Below, piece after piece: positions 7,780 to 13,577 of a DNA stretch of 33,524 bases. This DNA is from a virus. Position 1 is the first letter of the stretch. The number at the start of each line of letters is the position of its first letter. A program made the translations under genes and the position numbers. Location of the stretch: positions 1-33,524 of IMG/VR virus record IMGVR_UViG_3300042887_002682. One strand, given 5' to 3'. The notes under the pieces were generated by a model. It saw only the letters and a list, made by a program, of their open reading frames with translations, ran no database searches and had not been told where the DNA came from.

Positions 7780-7985
7780 CCCCTAGGCAAAAGTTCATTT
7801 TTATATAAACCCCTAGGGAAAAGTAAACAAAACTCCCCATCAAATCAGAAAACACCGGAAAACCCCAGTAAAATCGCACTTTCCGAAATAATGATTATTA
7901 TTTGGGATAGTTTTTGGCGAATTAAATTGTATTTTACCCTAGGGAAAAGTAAATAATAACTCATAAGGTTATATAAACCCCTAGG
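7780..7985. repeat. Four CCCTAGG palindromic repeats
   Basis: CCCTAGG cores at 7780-7787, 7810-7817, 7937-7943 and 7978-7985. Three are followed by G-AAAAGT and two are preceded by ATATAAAC. The spacing is uneven (30, 127, 41 bases). They look like repeated binding sites. Confidence 0.6.
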
Positions 7986-8000
7986 AAATAATAAACAATT

Positions 8001-8069
8001 TTGCCCGATTTGAGACTAAATAACTAAATGATAGCGGATTTTGCGCGATTTCAGACTAAATAATTAAAT
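8001..8069 (+). repeat. Direct repeat, two 29-bp copies 40 bp apart
   Basis: Copies at 8001-8029 and 8041-8069 share TTGC-CGATTT-AGACTAAATAA-TAAAT with three differences. The second copy ends three bases before the ATG at 8073, so the pair probably controls that gene. Confidence 0.65.
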
Positions 8070-8072
8070 CAA

Positions 8073-8279
8073 ATGAAGCCAAATAATGCCACCGACAACG
8101 TAAATAATACTCTTGAGTTCGTTTATTGCAATAAAAATCTTACTAAGTGGAGAATAATTAATGCCATCAAAGAAGATAACGAGTACATCTATGGGTTTGA
8201 TTTGGAGAATGATAATGATTACAAAGCTTTCAAGAAAAGCAAAATACTTGGCGGAAAAATTTTCTCTTTTCGCGGTTGA
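8073..8279 (+). CDS. Small WYL-like or SH3-like phage protein (68 aa)
   Basis: The C-terminal half (YIYGFDLENDNDYKAFKKSK) is similar in layout to the short WYL-type module in which a strand with aromatic residues is followed by D-Y-K-A-F-K-K-S-K-I. Such modules bind small ligands or nucleic acid in larger regulators; here the rest of the regulator is absent. The assignment is tentative. It lies between the repeat region and the tRNA genes, and the promoter of tRNA-Asn overlaps its last codons. Confidence 0.6.
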   Translation: MKPNNATDNVNNTLEFVYCNKNLTKWRIINAIKEDNEYIYGFDLENDNDYKAFKKSKILGGKIFSFRG

Positions 8280-8304
8280 CGGGGTATGATGTATGGTGTA
8301 GGGT
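8276..8304 (+). promoter_or_regulatory. Predicted promoter of tRNA-Asn
   Basis: TTGACG (8276-8281), 17 bases, TAGGGT (8299-8304), ending eight bases before the tRNA. The same TTGACG box precedes tRNA-Lys. Confidence 0.45.
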
Positions 8305-8312
8305 GCCTGTGT

Positions 8313-8387
8313 TCTAGGGTGGCGCAATGGTAGCGCAGCGCACTGTTAATGCGTTGGTTGGGGGTTCGAGTCCCTCCCCTAGAGCCA
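8313..8387 (+). tRNA. tRNA-Asn (GTT)
   Basis: Acceptor TCTAGGG pairs with CCCTAGA; discriminator G and an encoded CCA follow. The anticodon loop CTGTTAA gives GTT. The D arm is GCGC-AATGGTA-GCGC and the T loop TTCGAGT. All arms close, with minor wobble in the T stem. Confidence 0.9.
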
Positions 8388-8407
8388 AAAAAACTTTCGA
8401 AAAAGGG

Positions 8408-8435
8408 TTGACGAAAGTGTAGGGCAGTGTAAATT
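8408..8435 (+). promoter_or_regulatory. Predicted promoter of tRNA-Lys
   Basis: TTGACG (8408-8413), a 16-base spacer and TAAATT (8430-8435), seventeen bases upstream of the mature tRNA. Confidence 0.45.
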
Positions 8436-8452
8436 GTCCCTGTTCTTTAGAT

Positions 8453-8527
8453 GCGTTCGTAGCTCAACGGTAGAGCATCGGCCTTTTAAGCCGGTGGTTG
8501 TGGATTCGAATTCCACCGGACGCACCA
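8453..8527 (+). tRNA. tRNA-Lys (TTT)
   Basis: Acceptor GCGTTCG pairs with CGGACGC, then A and CCA. The anticodon loop is CTTTTAA (anticodon TTT), closed by TCGGC/GCCGG. T loop TTCGAAT. All arms fold normally. Confidence 0.92.
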
Positions 8528-8618
8528 TTTTCGTTCTTTATCATTTTGAGCGGCGGAGTCAGTTAGGTCTAATGTGTGTTAGATTTAATTAAGGAAATAG
8601 TTTCCTTCCCGCTCATTC

Positions 8619-8695
8619 GGGCCAATAGCTCAATTGGTTAGAGCAGGGAACTCATAATTCCTTGGTTATCGGTTCAAGTCCGGTTTGGCCCACCA
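8619..8695 (+). tRNA. tRNA with CAT anticodon (Ile2 or elongator Met)
   Basis: Acceptor GGGCCAA pairs with TTGGCCC, then A and CCA. Anticodon loop CTCATAA. The region from the D arm through the T loop (AGAGCAGG, ACTCATAAT, CTTGGT, GGTTCAAGTCC) is more like bacterial tRNA-Ile2, whose C34 is modified to lysidine to read AUA, than like elongator Met. Identity cannot be settled without checking determinants for TilS. Confidence 0.85.
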
Positions 8696-8718
8696 GCTTT
8701 TGTTCTTTTAAATTTGAT

Positions 8719-8794
8719 GGTCTCGTAGCTCAGTGGTTAGAGCAGTCTGTTTATAACGGTCAGGTCGTGGGTTCAAGTCCCACCGAGACTACCA
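8719..8794 (+). tRNA. tRNA-Ile (TAT)
   Basis: Acceptor GGTCTCG pairs with CGAGACT (first pair G-T), then A and CCA. The anticodon loop TTTATAA gives TAT, reading AUA. The anticodon stem GTCTG/CGGTC has a T-T mismatch at its second pair. T loop TTCAAGT. Confidence 0.8.
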
Positions 8795-8799
8795 AATAC

Positions 8800-8887
8800 G
8801 CCACGGTGGTGAAATGGCAGACACAAGAGACTTAAAATCTCTAGATCCTAACAGGTCGTGCCGGTTCAAGTCCGGCCCGTGGCACCA
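8800..8887 (+). tRNA. tRNA-Leu (TAA)
   Basis: Acceptor GCCACGG pairs with CCGTGGC, then A and CCA. The anticodon loop CTTAAAA gives TAA and is closed by AGAGA/TCTCT. A long variable arm places it in class II, as expected for Leu. T loop TTCAAGT. Confidence 0.92.
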
Positions 8888-8889
8888 AA

Positions 8890-9031
8890 TTTGCAGCAAT
8901 GAGGACAGTCGTTCAAGCGAGACGTAGCTTGGGGTGCTGGAAGTTTCCGGTATATCAAGCAAACTGAGAGACCTGATCTGCAAACAAACAGTGCGCCCAA
9001 GGGATAATGTTTCAAGTCCCCTTACACTGCG
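8890..9031 (+). ncRNA. Candidate structured RNA A, between tRNA-Leu and tRNA-Arg
   Basis: TTTGCAG (8890-8896) pairs with CTGCAAA (about 8980-8986) and encloses two hairpins, CAAGC/GCTTG and CTGGAA/TTCCGG. A further hairpin follows, closed by CAGTG/CACTG with an AAGGG/CCCTT inner stem. No ORF or tRNA fits. I do not recognise a family. Confidence 0.4.
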
Positions 9032-9069
9032 ACAACAATGGGCCGAAATTTTAGTTCTTTTATAATTTT

Positions 9070-9217
9070 ATTCGATGTCAGCAAGCTCATGATGCTGAAG
9101 AAAGAGTTGATAATTGCAAGTATCAATGTCGTGGAGAGTGAGTGGGTTGATCTACGCAAGATATCGTGTTGTAGATTATAAAAATACTGAAGATTTTCCC
9201 GTAAACCAACATCGAAT
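9070..9217 (+). ncRNA. Candidate structured RNA B, four-way junction
   Basis: A nine-base closing stem, ATTCGATGT (9070-9078) with ACATCGAAT (9209-9217), encloses three consecutive six-base hairpins: TCAGCA/TGCTGA (9078-9098), TTGATA/TATCAA (9107-9126) and ATCTAC/GTAGAT (9150-9176). The T-rich GTTCTTTTA spacer seen between tRNAs lies just upstream. Not a tRNA; not a known RNA that I recognise. Confidence 0.5.
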
Positions 9218-9252
9218 ATTTTCCTTGCTAGAAGATTCTAGTGAGATTTAAC

Positions 9253-9329
9253 GTCCTCGTAGCTCAGTTGGATAGAGCATCCGCCTTCTAAGCGGATGGT
9301 CGCAGGTTCAAATCCTGCCGAGGACGCCA
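9253..9329 (+). tRNA. tRNA-Arg (TCT)
   Basis: Acceptor GTCCTCG pairs with CGAGGAC, then G and CCA. The anticodon loop CTTCTAA gives TCT, reading AGA, and is closed by CCGC/GCGG. T loop TTCAAAT. Confidence 0.92.
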
Positions 9330-9352
9330 ACTTTAACAAACACTTAGTAAAT

Positions 9353-9517
9353 ATGCAAAAAGAGCAGGTATTCATTGTGCAGGAGTTTATTAATCGCCAT
9401 GCTACTAAAAACTTGTGGAATATTAGTGACAAACTTTATGATCTAATCGGCGAAATAATTGAAATCGAAAAGAAATCAAATGCAACTCTACCCGCCGCAC
9501 AGCATGATTCTCATTAA
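9353..9517 (+). CDS. Hypothetical helical protein (54 aa)
   Basis: The start at 9353 (AAATATG) avoids overlap with tRNA-Arg that the upstream ATG 9296 would cause. The protein is mostly helical (VFIVQEFINRHATKNLW, ISDKLYDLIGEIIEIEKKS). It overlaps the next small gene by 14 bases. Confidence 0.6.
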   Translation: MQKEQVFIVQEFINRHATKNLWNISDKLYDLIGEIIEIEKKSNATLPAAQHDSH

Positions 9518-9635
9518 GAAAGAGGGGGAAGAATATTCCCTGTCGTATTTCCGATATGAGGAGCTTGACATAGAGCAATTCGTCAAGTATGGTTTGGAGA
9601 GTTGGGAGATAGCCCAGCTATTCGGTGGTAATTAA
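9504..9635 (+). CDS. Small protein (43 aa)
   Basis: A 44-codon frame beginning MILIKKEGEEYSLSYFRYEE and ending WEIAQLFGGN. The amino acid composition is soluble and protein-like, and it fills the gap to the next gene, which starts eight bases after the stop. The C-terminal YGLESWEIAQLF resembles the first helices of a helix-turn-helix, but it is too short to assign. Confidence 0.6.
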   Translation: MILIKKEGEEYSLSYFRYEELDIEQFVKYGLESWEIAQLFGGN

Positions 9636-9643
9636 ATAAATAT

Positions 9644-9940
9644 ATGACAATCACTACACTAACAACTCGCGGACAAAAGATCTCAAATCAGATCGTTTCT
9701 GCGGATGTAATTGAAATCAATCAGGGGCCATTTAGTTTCACTGCGCTCACTGAGACTATCCTCACGGAGGAAGATAAGATTGTAATTCGTTACGAAGTTG
9801 ATGACGAATACTGCAAGCACGAAATCACCAATGATATGCTAAATAATGCACACGTTGAAGATGGACACATTGTATTTGCATGGGGAACTCAACTGAGTAT
9901 TTCTCTATATAAGCTCGCCGCCATCAACGCGGTCGAATAA
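9644..9940 (+). CDS. Hypothetical protein, tandem paralog 1 (98 aa)
   Basis: Shares with the next gene the N-terminal pattern T-T-x-x-Q-x-I-x-N-Q-I-x-SAD-x-I and the C-terminal LSISLYKLAAI, so the two arose by duplication. The middle is beta-rich and acidic (EEDKIVIRYEVDDEY). No domain name known. Confidence 0.72.
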   Translation: MTITTLTTRGQKISNQIVSADVIEINQGPFSFTALTETILTEEDKIVIRYEVDDEYCKHEITNDMLNNAHVEDGHIVFAWGTQLSISLYKLAAINAVE

Positions 9941-9955
9941 TTAAATAATAAATAT

Positions 9956-10264
9956 ATGAAAGTAGTTAAGCTAACTAAGAAGGCGCAAGACATTGTTAAT
10001 CAGATTATGTCTGCGGACGCAATTGACTTTGAACATAGCCCATTTGTTGAAAGGGTTACATACGGCAATATGAACCTAGAACAAGATAAGCTGGTTCTGT
10101 CTGTCGATGGCGACTTTGATGAAATAGACATCAAAAACGAGACTCTTAATGAGGCTGTTATTACAAATGGCATTATTCAAATTGCCGCAGAACATATTAA
10201 AAACAATGAGTATGGCGATATGACCATTACTCTATATAAGCTCAGTAAGATCGCCGCACTTTAA
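9956..10264 (+). CDS. Hypothetical protein, tandem paralog 2 (102 aa)
   Basis: Paralog of the preceding gene: KKAQDIVNQIMSADAIDFEH at the start, EQDKLVLSVDGDFDEIDIKN in the middle and ITLYKLSKIAAL at the end. The 15-base gap (AATAATAAATAT) has no Shine-Dalgarno. Function unknown. Confidence 0.72.
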   Translation: MKVVKLTKKAQDIVNQIMSADAIDFEHSPFVERVTYGNMNLEQDKLVLSVDGDFDEIDIKNETLNEAVITNGIIQIAAEHIKNNEYGDMTITLYKLSKIAAL

Positions 10265-10280
10265 TATAAATTTTTAAATG

Positions 10281-10405
10281 AGTAGAAGTAAAATAAGGGT
10301 AATGAGTATATTCTTGATTGTCTGCTTGAATAGGTCTTGTTGTTGTTATTCATACTGATACCTGCGCCGTAACTCATAAAATCGGGGCCTTCTACTTATT
10401 TTTTC
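10281..10405 (+). ncRNA. Candidate small structured RNA
   Basis: Nested stems AGTAGAAG/CTTCTACT (10281-10288 with 10389-10396) and ATGAGT/ACTCAT (10302-10307 with 10372-10377) enclose a hairpin TATTC/GAATA (10309-10332). A TTTTTT tract follows the outer stem, as in an intrinsic terminator. A 26-codon frame from 10278 overlaps and is the alternative reading. Confidence 0.35.
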
Positions 10406-10413
10406 TTTCTTAT

Positions 10414-10554
10414 ATGCAAATCGAAACTGAGCAGTCTTATTCTTTTATCTTGCTATTATTCTTATTTGGATTGATGATGATTAAGATTCCCGCAGGTTTT
10501 GCATTGATTGGAATTTCTTTATTTTTTTTGTATAAAAAGATCTCCGGTGACTAG
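10414..10554 (+). CDS. Small membrane protein, two hydrophobic segments (46 aa)
   Basis: Begins MQIETEQSYSF, then two hydrophobic stretches (ILLLFLFGLMMI and GFALIGISLFFLY) joined by a short KIPAG turn, and ends in basic YKKISGD. The hairpin topology resembles small phage holins or accessory membrane peptides. Start in TATATG context. Confidence 0.6.
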   Translation: MQIETEQSYSFILLLFLFGLMMIKIPAGFALIGISLFFLYKKISGD

Positions 10555-10564
10555 TATGTAGTGT

Positions 10565-10780
10565 ATGTCATTAACTGATACACTAAATAATACTGCCGGT
10601 CGTTTCACTACCCTAGTCGTTGGTTCTAAGAAGGAGAACACCACGTTCTGCGCTCAGATCCTATCTGCATCTAATAAGACTGTTTCTTTTTATGATGTGA
10701 ATGCTGATGCTGATCGTCGTGTTCCTGTCAGTAAGATCCTATCTGTTAAGTCTGGCAAGATTAAGTACGTTAAGGCGTAA
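10565..10780 (+). CDS. Small conserved phage protein (71 aa)
   Basis: Starts MSLTDTLNNTAGRFTTLVV and contains SFYDVNADADRRVPVSKIL, a layout I have seen in uncharacterised phage proteins. Beta-rich, basic at the end. It is followed 18 bases later by a strong terminator, so it ends a unit. Codon use here favours C and G more than in the left block. Confidence 0.7.
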   Translation: MSLTDTLNNTAGRFTTLVVGSKKENTTFCAQILSASNKTVSFYDVNADADRRVPVSKILSVKSGKIKYVKA

Positions 10781-10798
10781 TAATCAAAATAATAACAG

Positions 10799-10833
10799 CC
10801 CACTGGTTTAATATACTAGTGGGTTTTTCTTTT
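10799..10833 (+). terminator. Predicted intrinsic terminator
   Basis: CCCACTGG pairs with ACTAGTGGG, followed by TTTTTCTTTT. It separates the small gene from tRNA-Gln three bases later. Confidence 0.75.
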
Positions 10834-10835
10834 AC

Positions 10836-10909
10836 TGGGGATTTGCATAATGGTAGTGCAGGAGTCTTTGAAGCTCTTTGTGGTGGTTCGATTCCATCAT
10901 CCCCAACCA
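10836..10909 (+). tRNA. tRNA-Gln (TTG)
   Basis: Acceptor TGGGGAT pairs with ATCCCCA, then A and CCA. The anticodon loop CTTTGAA gives TTG, closed by GGAGT/GCTCT with wobble pairs. T loop TTCGATT. It lies 1.5 kb from the other tRNA genes. Confidence 0.9.
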
Positions 10910-10923
10910 AATAATAAAGATTA

Positions 10924-10949
10924 GCCTCCTAAATAAAGGGGGCTTTTTT
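10924..10949 (+). terminator. Predicted terminator after tRNA-Gln
   Basis: GCCTCC pairs with GGGGGC across a short A-rich loop, followed by TTTTTT. Confidence 0.7.
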
Positions 10950-10953
10950 ATTG

Positions 10954-10991
10954 CAAATATTAAAAACATTACCAGCAAATAAGCCAAATAA
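10954..10991 (+). repeat. A-rich flank repeat, copy before element 1
   Basis: Begins CAAATATTAAAAACATTA and continues AGCAAATAAGCCAAATAA. Close relatives occur at 12491-12526 (before element 3), 18145 (before element 10) and 20030 (before element 13). All lie on the left side of a 39-bp element. Confidence 0.6.
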
Positions 10992-11069
10992 TACCAGTTA
11001 TTGATTGAAATATATAAGGAGATAGATACTAGATGAGATAGTTTGTCAAGGATTATTTTTTTGATAATG

Positions 11070-11108
11070 ATAGTTTTTGGATTTGGGCACCCCGGCACAG
11101 GAAACTAT
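11070..11108. repeat. 39-bp element 1
   Basis: ATAGTTT and AAACTAT ends; centre GGGCACCCC, the reverse of the common GGGGTGCCC. It is the left border of the array and lies upstream of the DUF932 gene. Confidence 0.85.
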
Positions 11109-11146
11109 GGGTCCGAAAGATTCTGAAAAAAAAGTGCGAAAAGGAC

Positions 11147-11175
11147 TTGCGGCTGATTTGATTGCCGTCTAACCT
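11147..11175 (+). promoter_or_regulatory. Possible promoter of unit 1
   Basis: TTGCGG, 17 bases, TAACCT. The ATG is 39 bases further on, so this unit would have a short leader, unlike most others. Confidence 0.4.
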
Positions 11176-11214
11176 CTGGTCCGTCAGTTAACACTTAACA
11201 TCAACACTGCACTT

Positions 11215-12075
11215 ATGACCGAGATCAACGTCACCCCCGCCACTGCCACCACTCGCGCCGATAGCTTGCTCGACTACACGGTCGAGACTATCCCGCTTCT
11301 CACCCCTGACGGCGAAGCCACTGGTTGGCTCGGCAATCGCCGCACCGACACCAAGCAGATGCTTGGGGTTTGCACTGAACGCTACACCCTCGTTCAGAAC
11401 CGCTCCCTGATGGATACCGTCGAGAACGCCTTCGCCGACAACAAGTTGGGCGAGTTCACCCGCAAGGAGTACTCCATGCGCGACGGTGCGCGAGTCTACG
11501 TCCAGTATGACTTCAAGAACCAACTGGTGAAGCTGCCCAAGGTTGGGGATGAGCTTGGCTTGCGCCTGATCCTCAACAACTCGTTCGACCGCACCTGTCG
11601 CGTCTCTTTCGAGATGGGCATCCTTCGCCTCGTTTGCACCAACGGCCTGAAGACGCTTCAGGATGAGTTCAGCCTCACCCAGAAGCACTCCGACAAGCTC
11701 GACGTTTCCCGCCTTGTGGACGTTGTGGCTGGCGCGGTCGAGGGTTTCAAGGAAAGCACCAGCGTGTTTAGCCGCTTGGCTGACCGCTCCATCAAGCAGG
11801 ATCAGGGGCACACTATCCTCGACAAGCTCACCAAGGCCAAGGTGATCGCTGACCGCAACACGGACAAAATCAAAATCATCTGGAACGACCCCTCGCACCG
11901 CGAGGACAAGAACCGGAGTCTCTGGAGCCTGTACAACGCCGTCACCCAATTCACCTCGCATCAGGTCGAGCCTACCTCATACGAACTGGCGCAACGCATC
12001 AACCGGGGCACGTTGGTCGCCCTCAACAAGGCCAGCCTGATCGAAGCCGAGTTCAAGAAACTCGCCAGCAACTAA
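11215..12075 (+). CDS. DUF932 family protein
   Basis: 286 residues. Family features: N-terminal Y-T-V-E-T-I-P-L-L, the block KQMLGVCTERYTLVQN, a beta-rich middle (ARVYVQYDF, LGLRLILNNSFD) and IGILR-type FEMGILRLVCTNGL. DUF932 proteins occur in phages and plasmids and their activity is unknown; some resemble phage-encoded DNA-associated proteins. The gene is clearly GC-rich with G or C at most third positions, unlike its AT-rich neighbours, pointing to a different origin. It is alone in unit 1, with its own terminator. The minus-strand frame opposite it is a shadow. Confidence 0.85.
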   Translation: MTEINVTPATATTRADSLLDYTVETIPLLTPDGEATGWLGNRRTDTKQMLGVCTERYTLVQNRSLMDTVENAFADNKLGEFTRKEYSMRDGARVYVQYDFKNQLVKLPKVGDELGLRLILNNSFDRTCRVSFEMGILRLVCTNGLKTLQDEFSLTQKHSDKLDVSRLVDVVAGAVEGFKESTSVFSRLADRSIKQDQGHTILDKLTKAKVIADRNTDKIKIIWNDPSHREDKNRSLWSLYNAVTQFTSHQVEPTSYELAQRINRGTLVALNKASLIEAEFKKLASN

Positions 12076-12102
12076 CGCCAGATCGCCAAATAGAAGCAGC
12101 AC

Positions 12103-12128
12103 GGGGCATCCTACGGGGTGCCCCTTTT
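12103..12128 (+). terminator. Predicted terminator of unit 1
   Basis: GGGGCA pairs with TGCCCC, followed by TTTT, 12 bases before element 2. Confidence 0.65.
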
Positions 12129-12139
12129 CGCTGCCCACG

Positions 12140-12178
12140 ATAGTTTTCGGGTCTGGGGTGCCAGAATAAAAAAACTAT
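12140..12178. repeat. 39-bp element 2
   Basis: Inner arms TCTGG and CCAGA pair perfectly around a GGTG loop; the outer ATAGTTTT/AAAACTAT stem is also perfect. The stem is broken only between them. Confidence 0.85.
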
Positions 12179-12187
12179 GAAAAACCC

Positions 12188-12215
12188 TTGCAATCTCATG
12201 CCCATGAATTACTAT
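12188..12215 (+). promoter_or_regulatory. Leaderless promoter of unit 2
   Basis: TTGCAA, 16 bases, TACTAT; ATG follows after seven bases (TTCCCCG). Confidence 0.65.
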
Positions 12216-12222
12216 TTCCCCG

Positions 12223-12486
12223 ATGACAAAACGTAAAACGGTTAGCCTTGAATCAGTCAAACTGAAAGCCAATCACTTCTTTTGCACCAGCAAAAACGAA
12301 GCGATCATTCAACGCAGAACTCTCCAGTTCTTCGTGACGGACCTGCTGATGGAAGCAAAGCAATACAAGGGTTTCAATTATTTACATAAACATCATGTCG
12401 AAGAAGGTTTGACATACGGCATCGAATGGGACGAAGCTGGCAAAGAGAAAACTTTCAAAGACGAGTCAAGAATTTTCTTTCATTAA
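12223..12486 (+). CDS. Small conserved phage protein (87 aa)
   Basis: Only gene of unit 2. Starts MTKRKTVSLESVKLKANHFF and contains R-R-T-L-Q-F-F-V-T-D-L-L and YKGFNYL, a pattern I associate with uncharacterised phage proteins. Base composition is intermediate between the neighbours. Start set by a promoter seven bases upstream; no Shine-Dalgarno. Confidence 0.7.
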   Translation: MTKRKTVSLESVKLKANHFFCTSKNEAIIQRRTLQFFVTDLLMEAKQYKGFNYLHKHHVEEGLTYGIEWDEAGKEKTFKDESRIFFH

Positions 12487-12490
12487 GCTT

Positions 12491-12526
12491 CAAATATTAA
12501 AAACATTAACCGCAAATAAGTCAAAT
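12491..12526 (+). repeat. A-rich flank repeat, copy before element 3
   Basis: CAAATATTAAAAACATTA then CGCAAATAAGTCAAATAA, nearly identical to the copy before element 1 over 36 bases. Confidence 0.6.
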
Positions 12527-12556
12527 AAGCCTCGATTTGATAGATTGGGGTTTATT
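12527..12556 (+). terminator. Weak predicted terminator of unit 2
   Basis: AAGCCTC pairs with GGGGTTT (two wobble pairs), followed by ATTATTA. Confidence 0.4.
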
Positions 12557-12567
12557 ATTACATTTTG

Positions 12568-12606
12568 ATAGTTTTTGAAACTGGACACCCCGGCGCGAAA
12601 AACTAT
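12568..12606. repeat. 39-bp element 3
   Basis: Centre GGACACCCC, the reverse orientation like element 1. Outer ATAGTTTTT/AAAAACTAT pairs for nine bases. Confidence 0.85.
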
Positions 12607-12626
12607 TGAAAAACGCAACAAAAGTG

Positions 12627-12655
12627 TTGCGCTGGTTTGCCCTTTGCGTTAACCT
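12627..12655 (+). promoter_or_regulatory. Leaderless promoter of unit 3
   Basis: TTGCGC, 17 bases, TAACCT; seven bases then separate it from ATG 12663. Confidence 0.55.
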
Positions 12656-12662
12656 TTCCATG

Positions 12663-13295
12663 ATGAATCTTGACCTTGCCCTTGACCTCGTTGGTGGACT
12701 CTCTGCGCCCTCAAAAATGCCGTGCCGTTCCTATTCAATCCCGGCAAAGTATTGTAAAACGGGCGGAAAATTAGTGTCTATTAAGAATAGTGTTTGTTCT
12801 AAGTGTTATGCATTAAAAGGTTTCTATAACATGCCCAATGTCAGAAACGCTTTACAAAAACGATTTGACTCTATTAACAAACCCGAGTGGGTTGACGCTA
12901 TGACTATTGCTATTGCTGGAAAAGAAACTAGTGGCTATTTCCGGTGGCATGATAGTGGAGATATTCAATCTGTGGAGCATTTGAGAAAGATTTGTCAGAT
13001 TGCTATCAATCTTCCTAGTATTAAATTCTGGTTACCCACTAGGGAATATTCATTTGTTACTCAATACAAGAAACAATTTGGTGATATTCCTTCCAATCTC
13101 ACTATTCGCCTTTCTTCCCTAATGATAAATGGCAATGCGCCTACTGGTATTGCTAAGATATTAGGATTAACGACTTCTGGTGTGTCAAAAGATAAAACAT
13201 TCAATTGTCCTGCCTCCAATCAAGATAATAAATGTATCAATTGCCGCGCCTGTTGGGATAAATCAGTTAAAAACGTTAGTTACAAATTGCACTAA
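12663..13295 (+). CDS. GP88-like protein (phage gene product 88 family)
   Basis: 210 residues. Cysteine signatures: CSKCYALKGFY near residue 40 and, at the end, CPAS-N-Q followed by C-I-N-C-R-A-C-W. These are hallmarks of the phage GP88 family, whose activity is unknown; the cysteines could bind zinc or an iron-sulphur cluster. The middle (SGYFRWHDSGDIQSVEHLRK) is well ordered. ATG 12660 and 12663 are adjacent; 12663 fits the seven-base leaderless rule. The first codons are GC-rich and the rest AT-rich, a composition break inside the gene. Confidence 0.75.
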   Translation: MNLDLALDLVGGLSAPSKMPCRSYSIPAKYCKTGGKLVSIKNSVCSKCYALKGFYNMPNVRNALQKRFDSINKPEWVDAMTIAIAGKETSGYFRWHDSGDIQSVEHLRKICQIAINLPSIKFWLPTREYSFVTQYKKQFGDIPSNLTIRLSSLMINGNAPTGIAKILGLTTSGVSKDKTFNCPASNQDNKCINCRACWDKSVKNVSYKLH

Positions 13296-13363
13296 TGATT
13301 ATAGCAATACTTGTAATAATATTAGTTATAGGTATAATAACAGAAAACAATAAAAGAAAATGA
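13295..13363 (+). CDS. Possible membrane peptide (22 aa)
   Basis: ATG overlaps the GP88 stop and the TGA overlaps the next ATG (ATGA), so it would be translationally coupled on both sides. Sixteen of its first 18 residues are hydrophobic (MIIAILVIILVIGIIT), then NNKRK. Shape of a single-span membrane peptide; position is the main support. Confidence 0.4.
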   Translation: MIIAILVIILVIGIITENNKRK

Positions 13364-13554
13364 CACAAGAAAAGCAGATAACTAAGTTGCAAACTAAAAT
13401 CAATAACCTTAAGCAGATGAAAAAGTCTGCAAGGCTATTGTTAAACAGACGCGAAAAGATTCGCGCCGAATTAGCGAGTATTAGAAAAGACCTTAATAAT
13501 ATTCGTTTCAAAGTCTATAGGTGTATTGACAAGAGCCAAAATATTAAAGAATAA
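13360..13554 (+). CDS. Small coiled-coil protein (64 aa)
   Basis: Overlaps the upstream peptide by four bases. Nearly all of it is a charged helix (KLQTKINNLKQMKKSARLLL, REKIRAELASIRKDLNNIR) with heptad-like leucine and isoleucine spacing. The preceding single-span peptide could be its membrane anchor partner, an inference. Confidence 0.6.
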   Translation: MTQEKQITKLQTKINNLKQMKKSARLLLNRREKIRAELASIRKDLNNIRFKVYRCIDKSQNIKE

Positions 13555-13577
13555 AGCAACAAATAACAAATAAAGCA

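Larger units (their letters stand above)
7318..8072. other. Long AT-rich non-coding region
   Basis: About 750 bases without a credible gene. It starts with a purine-rich, low-complexity stretch (to about 7660) interrupted by a terminator-like hairpin, then carries four CCCTAGG repeats and finally a tandem repeat abutting the next gene. Position before the tRNA block and repeat content would suit a control region or an origin, but nothing proves either. Confidence 0.5.

Noticed and set aside
7771-7956. Open frame of 61 codons in the CCCTAGG region
   Set aside because: Its repeated P-L-G-K-S peptide is only a translation of the DNA repeats, and nothing else suggests a protein.
8990-9045. An extra tRNA (TTTCAAGTCC resembles a T loop)
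   Set aside because: No acceptor stem, anticodon arm or CCA can be aligned; at best a remnant.
8888-9250. tmRNA or RNase P RNA
   Set aside because: No tRNA-like ends with a tag frame and no convincing conserved RNase P core; the stems found do not match either fold.
9296-9352. Upstream start for the 54-residue protein
   Set aside because: It would translate part of tRNA-Arg; ATG 9353 has the usual AAATATG context.
11188-11961. Long minus-strand frame opposite the DUF932 gene (257 codons)
   Set aside because: It is a shadow of a GC-rich gene; the + strand product has a recognisable family and the minus frame has none.
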